Assembly: GCF_048564905.1 (NCBI RefSeq) | Contig: NC_133006.1 | Span: 22,474,001 to 22,538,000 of the forward strand | Origin: Vicugna pacos | Taxonomy: Eukaryota; Chordata; Mammalia; Artiodactyla; Camelidae | Length of the DNA: 64,000 nt | Direction: 5' to 3' | Shown: piece after piece, positions 47,855 to 60,199 of the stretch | Position numbering within the stretch: the stretch's first letter is position 1 | Layout of the letters: every line of letters begins with the position of its first letter | Notes under the pieces: model-generated | The model's database searches: none | Told to the model about the DNA's origin: nothing | The model's input: the letters and a program-made list of their open reading frames with translations, nothing else | Made by a program: the position numbers and the translations under genes

Positions 47855-47990
47855 TTTTTTTTGCTGTTATTGTTTGTGGCGGCGGGGGGGTAATTAGGTT
47901 TATTTATTTAAATGGAGGTACTGGGGATTGAACCTAAGACCTCATGCATGCTAAGCACACACTTTACCACTGAGCTACACCTTCCGCCCT
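47855..47990 (-). mobile_element. Camelid vic-1 SINE inside hAT element (second copy)
   Basis: Standard minus-strand tRNA head and T-rich tail. The duplication is weak. It also splits the transposase relic. Confidence 0.88.
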
Positions 47991-48424
47991 GCTACTTTCT
48001 TCATAGAATAAAAAATTTTTTTCACTTGGAAAACCGATAGAAAACTGGTTATTCAGACTTGGGTTTGGCAGACATTTTCTTGAAAAGGAACAAGGTGAGA
48101 TGGTCACTTCAAGGAAAACAACTGATTGAAACTGTTGCCAATGATAACATTTAGCCTTTCAAGTGAAAATTAGAATTTTGGGAAGCTACTGTGGGATAGT
48201 TAAAATTTTTTCTGATGGGATCAACAATATTAATGGTGATTTCTTGATGTTGTATAAAGTGTGTTAACATTTAAAATACTGCATAATCGGTGAACTGACA
48301 TTTTCTAATGACCAATGCATGATGTTACAGAATCATGCATGAGTTTAAAAGATCCTTTCAAAGTGCAAGATAGGCCAGTAGATTTCAATAACTGCCTGTC
48401 ATTTATTCCTGAACCAGGAACCTT

Positions 48425-48915
48425 AGACTCACCCTATATTCTTTCTTCTCCTTTGACCCTCTTCATTTTATTTCTCAATAGTTAGTGTAAATTCCACCTC
48501 CCAGACAGCCTTCAGCTGAATGAAGATTCACTTATCTTCATTACTACTCCTAATGCTTCCATTTAGAACTTGGGGTAATTTTACTTGTTTCTTAACATTT
48601 CTTGATCTTGCTACTGCCCCCTTCCCCTGCTTCTCTGTTTTACTTTATTCTCCAGTAAGCTGATCTGATTATAGCTCTTTATAAAAAACATGCTGATTCA
48701 TGACTCCATCCTTTACATTCATGTGGTTTCCTTTGTCTAGAATGTCCGCCTCCTTCTGCCTACTTGGAAAACTCCAAGTTCTATCAACATTCCGTTCAGG
48801 GGTCTCTTTCTCCAGGCAGCTTTTCTGACTCGTATCAATAAGAGTTAATCACTTTATTGCTCTGAGTTACCTTCTCCCCAACCATTGTAGTACTTATTAT
48901 TCTGTAAAATGTTGG
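48425..48915 (+). mobile_element. L2 LINE 3' end
   Basis: Plus-strand L2 tail with 'ccttcttgcc'-type and 'gcagcttttctgactcgtatc' segments. Confidence 0.55.
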
Positions 48916-48919
48916 CTTT

Positions 48920-49800
48920 CTGCAGAATTCTTGTTACAGAATTATATTTTGGTTTGGTGATGTTTACCTATACTGAGCAATGCCATTAGAAACAGGTCTG
49001 TGAAACTCTACTGGGTTTCCTAAAGCAATATTGTTGGGAGGTGATTCTTCCAATTACAAGTTTCCTTTTTATAGGGACTTGAGAAAGATATTTCCACTCC
49101 TATCATCATATTAGTTATTCTCTGGATTTATTTTATTATACAGTACTATTAACACTTTTTTTTGGAGTTGGTTGTCAGACAATTTTAAGCCACAATTGTG
49201 GCCCACTTCTAGCAAACCTAAGATTTTGGGATCTATGATAAGCCTCATTTTAGACTCTAGCGAGGTGTCTTGCTTCCTGAGAACTGAAGTCAGGCATAGT
49301 CAGTTTTCCCGTATTGATAGAGAACTGGGAAGGAGTATGAGAACCACTAAGGTGCAGAGCCTGCAGCCTGAGATGGCTGCTGCGTCTGATTTACAGGGCA
49401 GTTGTTGCTCTTGGCAGGACAGATAGGTAGGTGGGTGACTCTTGGTGTTTGAGAAGCTTACAGATGTCACATGGTAGTATTTTCTCTTCTACTATATGCT
49501 TTATTTTCCCCTTGGAAAGGGGTTGTTGGATAATTTTTAACTTTCCCAAGAGACTGATTACTTCTTCCTCATTGTTTGATACGATGAAAAGTGATGTGCT
49601 TATCCCTGCTCTTACAGTACACTTTTCCCATCTCCCCTTTCATAATCATTTTTCTCCCGCTTTACACAAGAAAGGCATACAGCTTAACCTATCCCAAACA
49701 TAATCCTCGTGCTTTAACCTGGGAATGAAATATTTCTGAGTACTAAAGAAAAGGACCATTAAAAAACCAGTGTCCACGAAGCCTCCTTTAATCACAGCGT
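48920..49800. other. Intergenic, no feature recognised
   Basis: The frames at 49172-49426 and 49431-49703 show no domain or exon signals. No repeat assigned with confidence. Confidence 0.4.
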
Positions 49801-49829
49801 TATGTCCTTCTTTGTCATCTATGTATATT

Positions 49830-50065
49830 TTTGATTAAGGGCAATGACCCTCAGCCATTCTGCTCCACAGGAGACATCTGGCAATATCTGCCGACATTTC
49901 TGGTTGTCACAACAGAAGGGCTGGGATTGAGGATCAGTGCTACTGGCATCCAGTGGGGAGAGGTGGGGGGTGCTACAGTGTACATTATACATTGCACAGG
50001 ACAGTCCCCTACAATGAAGAATTATTCAACTCCAAATGTCAATAATGCCGCAGGCTGAGTAACCT
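49830..50065. mobile_element. hAT-type MER element
   Basis: Body with 'gacatctggcaatatctg', 'tggttgtcacaaca' and 'caggacagtcccctacaat', a common mammalian hAT MITE. Subfamily not assigned. Confidence 0.6.
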
Positions 50066-50079
50066 CAAGTTAAGGGAGA

Positions 50080-52060
50080 CATGTGGCTTAAGAAATGAAG
50101 GAGTTTTGGCCTATGCTGCAGTATTTCAGATTCAGATAATTCCTTGGTGGAGAAGCTGGGACGCTGACAAATTTTCATCTGATGACTTTGATGCTTCCTC
50201 TCCTGATAACTGTTAAGACTGAATATTGCTCCTTGGCATTGGCAAGAAATACTGATGGTGGTGGTTTTTTCTTTCATTCAGTGACAAACTCACGGCAAGG
50301 TTCCGATCCTTGTCTGTTTCAGGATTAGAATATTTCAATTTTTAAAAATTCTGTAAAGAAATACTAACTTGCTACAAAGCACTAAGTACTAACAAAGACC
50401 CACTCACTTGTGTCTCATCTGTACTTTACTTTCTTATTTTGCATGATTTTGAGGCAGTGAAGGCAAAAATCTCAACATTTATTTCTGACAGATCAACATT
50501 ACATTTTGGAGTAAAATAAACACACATTGGGGGTACTTTAATAGATGTTTTGTCAAACTTATTCAGACTCATAAGAGAAATATTTTCGTTACCTTTTACC
50601 AAATATTATTGGATCGTATAAATACATTTTTCTACTTGGGTTCCAGTTTAGGATATACTGTTATTTCTCTGCTCATTTATTTACTTTTATCATATACCCA
50701 CTAGCTTAATTCAGATTAATCTGATGAAAATACCTTGTAGATTCTGCTGTAAGTAATGCACATAGTGATCAGTAATAGAATTTATGTAAATTTCCACTTA
50801 CTGGTGATCTAATATCTTCTTTTCATTTTTGTTGTTGATTTCCACTAAGTAGATTAAATTGTGGTTTTTAAAGCAGAAATCCATTTATGAATTAATACAA
50901 AACAAAATGTTCCCAAATGCAATCTTGGAGGTAATGCCTTAAACTTTAGAAACCTAGGTTCATTTATTTTGGATTAATTTCTCCCTCTTGGATGTTGGCA
51001 CATTGTTCTACATCTGTCAAATACAGAATTAGAAAATAAATCATTTTCTACAATGAAATGAAATTATATAAGCACGTTAAAGTGTCTGTCTCTTTGCCGT
51101 ATTTTTAAAAAACACTTCCAAATGACATAAAAAATGGAAAAAGGTCTTTATTCAGAACTTACTGAATTTTCATTTTCAATTTTATGGGTTTGTTTGTTTC
51201 TTTTTAACCTCATTGCCACTTAATTCAAGTTTCACAAACAAGATGCCTCTAAGTGAAAGGCTAACAGGTATAATTTTTAGTTATTTCATAAGAATTTGTA
51301 AAGCCTTTTTGGTATTGAGAAAGTGATAGAACCTAAGGTATGTGTAAAAACAGTTTTGAAGAAAACAAAATTGAAAGAAACTCTACATTTGTGTCATGGG
51401 ACTATTAAAAATGGTATTTAGTAATAGCTCACTATGTGAGTTTTTGGCATATAACTAAGAAGAAATATTTTTAAATTGAGTGAAGTTGCTATAACAAAAT
51501 TCTTTCCATTCCCATACTTATTCTGTTCCCACACTTATGTATGTGAACAAAATTCTTTAGTTATTTCATATTAAAATTTATTTTAAGGGAATTCATATAA
51601 CCAGAATCTGTCCTCACAATAAATAACTTTCATCAACATAAAGTTAGCAAAATAAAGCTCCTATCCATCTCAGTAAGAGACACATTTCCACTTAAATTTT
51701 ACTTTTTAAAAATTTGTACTTTTTATATTTTTATTTACTAAAATCTGTATTATTCACATTGTTTTGATCAACCATGTATCTCTAATAATTGTAATATTAT
51801 CTTAATCCACCTGACTTTTTAAACCTTTACAACAAGAAATAAAAAATTCATTTTAAGAACAAATTTTTTTTGCAAAGAAACATAATAGATGGATTAAGAA
51901 AATATTTCCAAGAAGAAAAATACATTCTATTAGGACACAGCCAGGGTGGGGAACTCAAAAACATTTCTATAGGGGGAGTAAAATGAAGATATGAATTCAA
52001 AGGAAAAAGAAGTTACAAAGTAAAAATTCCAACTGTTAAGGAAGGGGTTGTTTGTACATT
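50080..52060. other. Intergenic, AT-rich, nothing recognised
   Basis: Low-complexity AT-rich DNA without a long frame, repeat landmark or promoter. It may be a slowly decaying unique sequence. Confidence 0.4.
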
Positions 52061-52063
52061 TTA

Positions 52064-52236
52064 TTTTTTATTTATTTTTATTTAAAAGTTAAAAAATATT
52101 TATTCAGGTTTTTTGGGGGAGGAGGTAATTAGACTATTTATTTATTTAAATTTGTTTTTGTAATGGAGGTATTAGGGATTGAACCTAAGTAGTGCTAAGC
52201 ATGCACTATACCACTGAGCTATATCCTTCCCTACGT
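52064..52236 (-). mobile_element. Camelid vic-1 SINE, long T-rich tail
   Basis: Minus-strand tRNA head. Possible duplication TGT(A/G)CATTTTA at about 52053-52063 and after the element. Confidence 0.85.
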
Positions 52237-52905
52237 CTGTGCATTTTAAAAATTAATGATGGGTGTCAAAACATGGCATTTGGATTTCATTGGACACATG
52301 ATGGAGTGATTAACAGTTTTATACAAATGTGTTCATATATATAATATTTCAAAATTTATATTATTTGCAATTATTTGAATTCATGCTGAGAATTTAGGCA
52401 TATGCTATTTCACAATTCTTCTAGGAGAGATGTGAAGGGGAGACCACTGAGTAATTCTTCCCCCTTCCTGTGTTACCCTCAGGAACATAGACATACAACT
52501 GAAGAAGAGAACCTACCTAGGTGTCAGCAGAGGCAGGAAGGAGTGGTCAGTTTTTTTCCAGTTCAATGCCAGGAAGCCCAGTCAAACTGCGGAAGGAAAC
52601 AATAAGGCAGATATGCGCTAGTCTGGAAGCCCCCGGTATTCTGGAAGGCCTGCCCACATCCCGAATTACTAAACCCCAAAGCTCCCTTCAGCTCAGTAGA
52701 CTGTCCTATAACTTTCACCAACTCTGCCCCACAGCAAAGAACCAATTTTTCCATTCCCTTGTAATTTGAACCCCTCTCCCTTAGTTACTTGATGATGAGG
52801 ATACTGCGCTCTTTCACTACCTGGGAAGAGAACATGACCTGTGTGAAATGTGTGTGGAAGTGGAGGTTATGAGGTCCTGGGGCAAGCCAATAATATATTT
52901 GAAGT

Positions 52906-54090
52906 AGTATAAACATGTAAATGCCAGACCCAAGTATAAACATGTACATACCCGACCCAAGGTAGAACCTGGAAGCAATGGGTGAAAAGGGGAGTAAGTG
53001 CCAGGCATAGGACAATTGCACTCCTGAAGTCTGTCCTTCTGGCGGAAAGAAGTGGCTTTCCTCCAAGGAACCCTACATCTGGGGACCACACCAAGTTTCT
53101 TTGACACCAAATTTTCTCCCCATATACATTGGGGTAGATATCCACTTTGACTATTCAATACACCATTTGTAGCACCATTTACACACACACATGCTTACCT
53201 AGAGGGTTTTTTGTTTGTTTTTGAGCAAGTCTGGGACCTGGCTTCTTCCCATTGAATCACTAGGGACAAACTTGAGAAATGCAAGAAAATTCTCGGTGTA
53301 GATCTCTTGGAAGTAAGGAAATCATTGCTCGGGTGCCTGGGTGCCCTTCTGGTCACTCTCCAGGCTCCTGGCTCAGCTTCTCCAGCTCTTACAAACAAGA
53401 AGGGGAGATCTGTCTCCAGCTCTTACAAACAAGCAGGGGAGATCTGAATGCAGCCCAGGCACTTGGAGTTCAGCCCACAGACTGACCATCCCTTGTAGAT
53501 ACTGGGTACTGCTGATTTTGCAGTTCTCCATCTCGACTGCTTCTCAGATTGACCACGAGATGTTTCCACCAGCCTCTTGCCTCAGCGCCTCTGACCCAAG
53601 CAGCACATGCAAGGAGCTCACTTGTGCTGCCCCCTTCAGTGGTGGCTTCTTGATCACACCCTTTGCCAACCAGGCTGAGACTTGCCTGCCTGAGGTCATA
53701 CTCCTCTCCATCCTCTACAGCACATTTGCGAGTCACTGTCTCTGCCCTGAGTATGAGTCATGGGGATATCCTGCACCTGCTTAACCATGGGAAGCCCAGA
53801 AGTTAAGATGAAGAGGCCACTCCCTTTCTACTCACTCCCTTTCTACTCAAGTTTTTCATCTATATTATCCAACCTCCACTCTAATAACAGGAACATCAAG
53901 GAAGACTAGGCCAGCAATTATGTCCATGATGACTATAAAGAGGTAGGAAGATGGCTTTTGAGAAAGGGGAAAGAGATGGCTTATGATTCTCTCTTGGCTG
54001 GAAGCCTGGTCCTGCTTAAGGCACTCTGGATGGCTCCTGATTTCCTTGGTCTAAGAATAGATTTCCTTGGTCTGACAAGAGATTTCCTTC
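52906..54090. repeat. Cluster of short tandem duplications
   Basis: Four separate two-copy direct duplications lie close together: 27 bp at 52906-52959, 34 bp at 53379-53446 (one mismatch), 15 bp at 53819-53848 (identical) and 21 bp at 54039-54080 with a partial third copy to 54090. No gene is recognised here. The minus frame at 52817-53188 and the plus frame at 53341-53784 lack any recognised domain. Confidence 0.85.
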
Positions 54091-54479
54091 CCCATATATC
54101 CCTTCATACCCACTCCCAGGCTGAGAGATGCGATGTGAGACCAAGAGGATGGTGTATGAGAGAGAAAACGGCTGTTGCACAAACTAAGGCCACCTCAGGT
54201 TAAACGGAAAGAGTTACACACCCAAACAAACTCGTGAGAACTGAAGGGATAAATGTGCCACCTGCAGTATTCTCTAGGGATCGTCCCCAAAGACCTGGAT
54301 TCCTTTAATGATTCCGCCAGGACAGAAGTACTCAGAGTACACCTCCCAGAAGTAAAGGGTCTAAAGGTCTGGGCATACCCCCTCCCTCCCTCCCTCGTCA
54401 GGGACGAGACTAATTCTCACTGCCTTCCCCCACCTCACCCCAGGACCCCAGGGCCCCACGGAAAGAACACGAGTGGAAT

Positions 54480-55560
54480 CTAGAGGTCCGTATTTCTTCC
54501 TCACCACGTCAGCAGGGTAATCCCTGGAAGGGGAGGCGGGGCACAATCACCGTCCCAAATCTCACCCTAAGATAGTGTCTCCTGCGCGTTCTTCAGGTAT
54601 TTGCAGAGCCACCGGATACCCTCTTCCTCCAGGTAGCCGCTCCAGGCCTTTGCACTAGGCATCTCCCATAGAGCCCGGGGTTTCAAACCTCAGCGTCCGT
54701 TTCCGTCCAGGCCTTTAAGGCCGGGGTGCAGGCATTTTAACGAGGACTGTCTGAGGCGCGGAGAAGCAGGACCTCCCAGGCGCCCCGCTGATGTACCCAA
54801 AACACTGCGTCCGAGGTACACGCCTCCGCGAGTGCGCGGGGAGCGCTCCGGCCCCACCCACCTCAGGGCCTGAAGCTATGATTGGCTCAATGGAACGCCA
54901 ATCAGAGCTCGGCGGTCTGGGGCGGGAGGAACACAGCCCAACCCTCCTGCTTTCACTGTGCTGGGTTATTATCGCCCCTCCACTTAGAAAGCCGGGTCCC
55001 TGAGGCCCCTTCGTGCGGTCCCGCGGTGACCTGAGATGCCCAGCCCTCAGTCGCCAACCCGAGGTTCTCCAGGCTTATCTGCGCTGTTTCTGCTCCCAGG
55101 GCTGTGATCCTGGGACTCCGCTTCCCCCTCCTCCAGTCTCAGCTCCCAGGCTCCGTCCTCCCGCCCGCGCGGCGCCCAGGCGTTCGGGTCGCGACGCGGC
55201 CACCAAGAAATACCCGGACCGAGCGTCCCGGAGCGGCTGCTGTGCCCCGCCACCTGCACCCACTTCTTAGAACTCTGGACCAGGCTTCTTGTAAACTTCT
55301 CGCCCCTCACAGCCCCTGAGCGGCTGCTACGCGGCGAATTATTCACCTGCAGGGAGGAAAGGTGTATAAGGTGCGGGAAGGAGAGAGGTGGACGAGAGAA
55401 GGCAGATAGGGGCAGAGATGGAAGAGGGCGACCGGCAGAAGGGGGAGGGGGAGCGTTAACTGCGTAAGTTTTTCCTCTCAAGGGTAGTTTCTCTTCTCTG
55501 GGTCCACCTCCTTTCTCACCTCATTTCTCCACTCACCTGCTCACCTCTGCGGCAGGGCCC
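54480..55560. promoter_or_regulatory. Orphan CpG island with divergent CCAAT boxes
   Basis: GC- and CpG-rich block in an otherwise AT-rich interval, about 21 kb beyond DMB. A back-to-back pair of NF-Y boxes, GATTGG (54880-54885) and CCAAT (54898-54902), is followed by a GC box GGGGCGGGA (54919-54927). An ISRE-like AGTTTCTCTTCTCT lies at 55486-55499. On the minus strand a perfect donor CAG|GTGAGT lies at 55531-55539. No protein frame is convincing. The human DMB-PSMB9 interval has a non-coding transcript (LOC100294145, from memory), so an lncRNA promoter is the best guess. Confidence 0.6.
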
Positions 55561-55849
55561 GTGAAAGGAGCAGGAGGGGGATTTCATTATCAGGTTTTCC
55601 AGATGCCACAGCATGAAACAGGAACGTAGAACGTTAAGTCCACTCCGGCCGACTTGATAAATGCGAGTCTTGACTAACCCTGGGATCTTCTCCGTTGGCA
55701 GGTGGAAGAGAGCGACGTTATTTGTCCCTGAACAGAATAATGTGAAATCCTAGGTACCATGGATGTGGAAATATGAGGTCCTGAGAATCCCCAGCACTGG
55801 TCTCACTCCTAAGTCCACTTCCAAACCTCATCCACAACCCTGAAAGACT

Positions 55850-56160
55850 GTATGTGTATGTAAGTATAAATACATAAATATATATGTTAGTGGAATGGAA
55901 TAAATAATACCTAAATATATAATATAAATTTATATAATATTTATATGTAAAATATATCTCATATAATTTATAGTAATATATTAAAATGTATTATGTGTGT
56001 GTGTATATATATATATATATGGAATGAAATAGACTACAGTGGAATAGAAAATACCAGCCTGCACTACGGTGGTGAGAGTAACTATAGTTTCATGAACTGT
56101 CTCAGTGAAGTGTATTTATGTTTCTGTGTATTAGTAGGTATATATGTATATATAATTAAA
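55850..56160. repeat. AT-rich low complexity with (GT)n(AT)n tract
   Basis: The (GT)n(AT)n core is at about 55994-56021. Flanks are simple AT-rich sequence. Confidence 0.8.
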
Positions 56161-56489
56161 AAAAATTTTTGAAAAGCACTGATCCCTCTCCCTGAACTGA
56201 ACTCCTGGTGCCCTTGCTCCCAAAGTAACCCAGACGTTTTCTCCTTCTGAGCTCCCCCGCCACCCTTAGACTCATCTAGAAGGAAAGGAGGCCTGAGCCA
56301 AACAATGGCCTTCCTTTAGGAAATGGCAAGTGATGGAAAGGGGCCTTGCTCTTTTTTCCTGAAAATAACTGCTGGTTGGGGATTCCATACCGTGATCAAC
56401 TCATCATTTTTCAGTTACATCGAATCCTTTATTTTAATAATCATGTGCAGAAAAAATTGAATTGATTGTTGAATATCCTCCCACAAAAT

Positions 56490-56740
56490 AAACTTAAGCC
56501 TTAATTAAGCTTACACCAGCAAGTGATTACACCAGCAAGTTGTACCAAACACTTAAGGAAAAAACAATTTTAATCCTACAGAAGTTCTTAGAGAATGTAA
56601 GAAAAAAGGATATATCCCCTACTCATTTTAGGAGGCTTGTGTAACCTTTATACTAAAAACTTGACAAAGATAGTATAAGAAAGGAAAATTATAAGTCAGT
56701 CTCACCCTTGATACAAAAATCCTAAACACTGTTCAGATGG
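56490..56740 (+). mobile_element. L1 ORF2 fragment
   Basis: The plus-strand translation gives the 'SKLYQTLKEKTILILQKFLE' type segment of L1 ORF2. A 13-bp direct repeat (ACACCAGCAAGT..) lies at its start. Confidence 0.65.
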
Positions 56741-56924
56741 ACTTTCACACAGGGAAGATAAATCTCACACTCAAATAAAAAGAGAAATCATTAACTTCTT
56801 GGGAAAGCAGGAGACTGTATAGTACCACTTTCCTTCTAAGGAAAAGAAAGGAGAAAATGTATATATCTGGAAGAGAAAAAAATCAGACAGCTTCCCTGTT
56901 TCTTTATTTAAAATATTAAAAACA

Positions 56925-57140
56925 TTTTTTATTGAAGTGTAGTTAATTTACAATGTTAGTTTTAGCAAAGCAATTCAGTTACACATATACATATGTTTAT
57001 TTTTTCAGATTCTTTTCCATTATAGCTTATTATAAGAAATTGAATATAGTTCCCTGTGCTATACAGTGGGTCCTTGTTGTTTATCTACTTTATATATAGT
57101 CATGTGTATCTGTTAATCCCAAACTCCTAATTAAAAAAAA
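56925..57140 (-). mobile_element. L1 3' end (artiodactyl type)
   Basis: Long clean match to the artiodactyl L1 3' UTR on the minus strand ('gttccctgtgctatacagtgg', 'atcccaaactcctaatt' on the plus strand). Comparatively young. Confidence 0.85.
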
Positions 57141-57389
57141 CAAAACAAAACCCCTTGGGGTGATGGGCTGTGGATCTCTTACTGAGGATGAGCAGCCTAT
57201 TGAAACCTGTGTTCTGCACCGTGCACTTCAATCTGGTTATTCTCAACTCTCTTCATGGAAATTCTCTCCTTCTCAGCCTCATTTCTCACAAAGAATCACT
57301 CACTTTGAATCAGGTGAAATTATAATGCAACCACCTTAGAAAAATGAATGATAGAATGTGTGCTGGAATTAGTTGTTTTTCTTCTACTC

Positions 57390-57585
57390 CAGTGGTTCTC
57401 AAAATGTGGTCTCTGGACCAGCAGCTTCAATATCATCTAGAAATGCATTAAAAATGCAGATTCTTAGGTCTGAACCCAGACCTTCTGAATCAGAAACTCT
57501 GGCCGTGGGACCCAGGAATCTGCATTTTTAATATGCCCTCCAAGGGATTCTGATGCACTCAAGTTTGGGACTGCCTGCTTGGATT
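57390..57585. mobile_element. MER5A hAT element, near complete
   Basis: Begins AGTGGTTCTCAAAATGTGG and carries 'aatctgcatttttaat'. The right end is close to complete. Confidence 0.8.
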
Positions 57586-57589
57586 CAAC

Positions 57590-58400
57590 TATTGTACACT
57601 CACAGATAAGACTCCATCTGGACCCATACCAGTGACAACTGGAAAAAACCTTTAGAAAAAATCAACAGCAAAATAAAATCCCATAGTTTTCTTCCTTTCT
57701 AATAGCTCTGGGTTTTCAGTACAAATAATTCTTTAATGACAAAGTTTTGAGGTAACTGGGAAAGATCAGAGGCAGGCAGGCTCCCATTGAGGTCCAAATA
57801 AAGACTTGTCTTACCTGGTTTTTTAGGATTAAAAACATTTAAAAAATCGTGGGCTCATTTTTAGGCTCAGCACGGAACCACCCTCCTTATGGTTCCATTC
57901 TCTCCTTGGTTCAGTCGTTAAACAGTCTCTCACTCTTTGCCTAGTAAAAAGCCCAGTAGAGCCATTTTATTCTCTGAGTATGAGAAGAGAGAAATGCCAA
58001 CGATTCTTCTTCTGGTTTGACGGAAAAAATTTACAAGTAATTTTGGCTTCCTGCAGATGGAGATGTTAACAATATTATCATCAGAGCACTACATTATTAA
58101 GAAAGATGAGTGGTCAGAATTACAAATGTTTTACAGGTTAAAGGGTATTTTATCCAGTCTTGTCCGGAGTCTTTGAGGTCTCGGGATTTGACAAGTTATC
58201 CTTGTTAGATATATCATTTACAAAGACAGATTTTTGTTAAAAGATTTGTTCATTGTTCTCCCCAGCTCATGGACAGAAAAGAACGTCTTTTTTTTTCTTT
58301 CATATCTTAGAATTTTGTCACCTGCCTCTCAAGGCTAAGAATTGAAATACCATCATTGACATTGAGTTAAAAAGTGGGCTGACCCCTTGAGAGAGTCAAA
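57590..58400. other. Intergenic, no feature recognised
   Basis: No gene, named repeat or promoter seen. Confidence 0.4.
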
Positions 58401-60190
58401 TTTATTTGTGCTGTCTTCAATTTATTTGCTCAGTGTCTTGTAGTTTTCAGTGCATTGTTTTCTTTCACCTCCTTGGTTAGATTTATTCCTAGGTACTTTT
58501 TTCTTTATGATGCAATTGTAAAAATGACTGTTTTTTAAAATTTTGCTTTCTGATTGTTTGTTATTAGTGTTTAGAAATGTAACAGATTTCTATATACTAA
58601 TTTTGTATCTTCACTGAATTCATTTATCGGTTCTAATGGTCTTTAGGTGAAGTCTTTCGAGTGTTCTATACATAGTATAATGTCATCTGCAAATAGTGAC
58701 AGTTTTACTTCCTCCTTTTTAGTTTGGAAGCCTTTTATTTCCTTTTCTTGACTAATAGCTCTAGCTAGAACTTCCAACACTAGATTGAATAAAAGTGGTG
58801 AGAGTAGGCATCCTTGTCTTGTTCTTGATCTCAGAGGAAATGCTTTCAGCTTTTCACCATATGAGCTATGGGTTTGTCATTTGTGGCCTTTATCATGTCG
58901 AGTTACTTTCCATCTATACACACTTTGTTGAAAGCTTTTGTCATAAATGGATGTTGAGTTTTGTCAGGTGCTTTACCTGCATCTATTGAGATGATCATAT
59001 GACTTTTATCCTTCTTTTGGTCAATGTGGTGTATCACATTGTTTGATTTACAGATGTTAAACCATCTTTGCATCCTGGAACAAATCCCACTTGATTCATC
59101 CCTAAACACATCCCTTTAATGTATTTTTGAATTCAGTTTGCTAACATTTTGTTGAAGATTTTTTGCATCCATGTTTATCAGGGATATTGCCCTGTAATTT
59201 TATTTTCTTTGTGGTGTCTTTGTCTAGGTTTGGTACCATGATGATGCTGGCCTCATAACATGATTTTGGGAGTGTTCCTTCCTCTTCAGTTTTTTTAGGA
59301 ATAATTTGAGAAAGATATGTAATAACTCTTCTTTAAATGTTTCATAGAATTTACCAGTAAAGCCATCTGAACCTGAACTTTTTTTTTTTAACTCCATAAA
59401 CAATTTCATTACTAGTAACTGATCTATTCAGATTTTCTATTTCTTCATGATTCAGTCTTGGAAGATTGTATGTTTCTAGGAGTTTATCCATTTCTTCCAT
59501 GTTGTCTAATTTATTGGCATATAAATGTTCATAATGTTCTCTTGGGTACCTTTATATTTCTGTGGTGCCAGTTGTAATTTCTCCACCTTTCTTATTTATT
59601 TGGGCCCTCTCTGATTTTTTCTTGAGTCTGGCTAAGTGTTGATTTTGTTTATATTTTCAAAGAACAAATTTTTAGTTTCATTAATCTTTTCTATTGTTTT
59701 TAAAAATCTCTATTTCATTGATTTCTGCTCTGATTGTTATTATTTCCCTTCCTATACTAACTTTGGGCTTTACTTGTTCTTCTTTTTCTGATTCCTTTAG
59801 GTGTAACAGTAGGTTGTTTATTTGAGATTTTTCTTGTTTTTTTGGGTTAGACCTGTATCACTATGAACATCCCCCTTAGAACTACTTTTTCTGTGTCCCA
59901 CAGATTTTGGATAGTTGTGTTTCTGTTGTCATTTGTCTCAAGGTATTTTTTGACTTCTTTGATTTCTTCATTGACCCATTGGTTGTTTAGTAGCATGTTG
60001 TTTAGTCTCCACGTGTGTGTGTGTGTGGGTTTTGCAGTTTTTCCCTTGTAATTGATTACTAGTTTTATACTGTTGTGGTCCAAAATGATTTCAACCTTCT
60101 TAAATTTATTGAGACTTGTTTTGTCACCTAACATGTGATCTATTCTGGAGAATGTTCCATGTGCACTTGAAAAGAATGTGTGTTTAGCTG
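58400..60190 (-). mobile_element. L1 ORF2 remnant (5' and 3' truncated)
   Basis: Minus-strand L1 ORF2. Landmarks from high to low coordinate: an endonuclease-end region 'KHTFFSSAHGTFSRIDHMLG' (around 60110-60190), 'WRLNNMLLNNQWV' (about 59970-60010), reverse-transcriptase '[17 protein letters not shown]' (about 59330-59370) and 'HMIISIDAGKA' (about 58970-59010), then the thumb region to 58400. Interrupted by stops. The frames at 59847-60317 and 59224-59409 are this L1, not host genes. Confidence 0.93.
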
Positions 60191-60199
60191 CTTTTGGAT

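Larger units (their letters stand above)
46030..48395 (+). mobile_element. Autonomous hAT (Charlie-like) transposon remnant with transposase relics
   Basis: The left end carries 'ccacaaggtcaaagttattcataatac' non-coding sequence of a known mammalian hAT family. Transposase similarity follows in shifted frames: 'NCVDIYTDGGKTTVGYTSG' (about 47370-47425), 'SLENVLDEAVKII' (about 47676-47715), 'STHKALLLHFETWWLS' (about 47768-47815), and the region at about 48070-48190 matching the C-terminal hAT dimerisation area. The right part resumes family sequence at 'caaagtgcaagatagg' (48360). The relic is related to the transposases that gave rise to host genes such as SCAND3, ZBED5 and FAM200. Two vic-1 SINEs interrupt it. 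No long frame is open, so it is dead. Confidence 0.85.

Noticed and set aside
5849-52236. tRNA-Ala-like sequences with A and B boxes
   Set aside because: They recur with A/T-rich tails and target-site duplications, so they are SINEs and not tRNA genes.
53341-53784. 147-codon plus-strand frame
   Set aside because: Contains the 34-bp tandem duplication and has no recognised similarity. A real gene is not supported.
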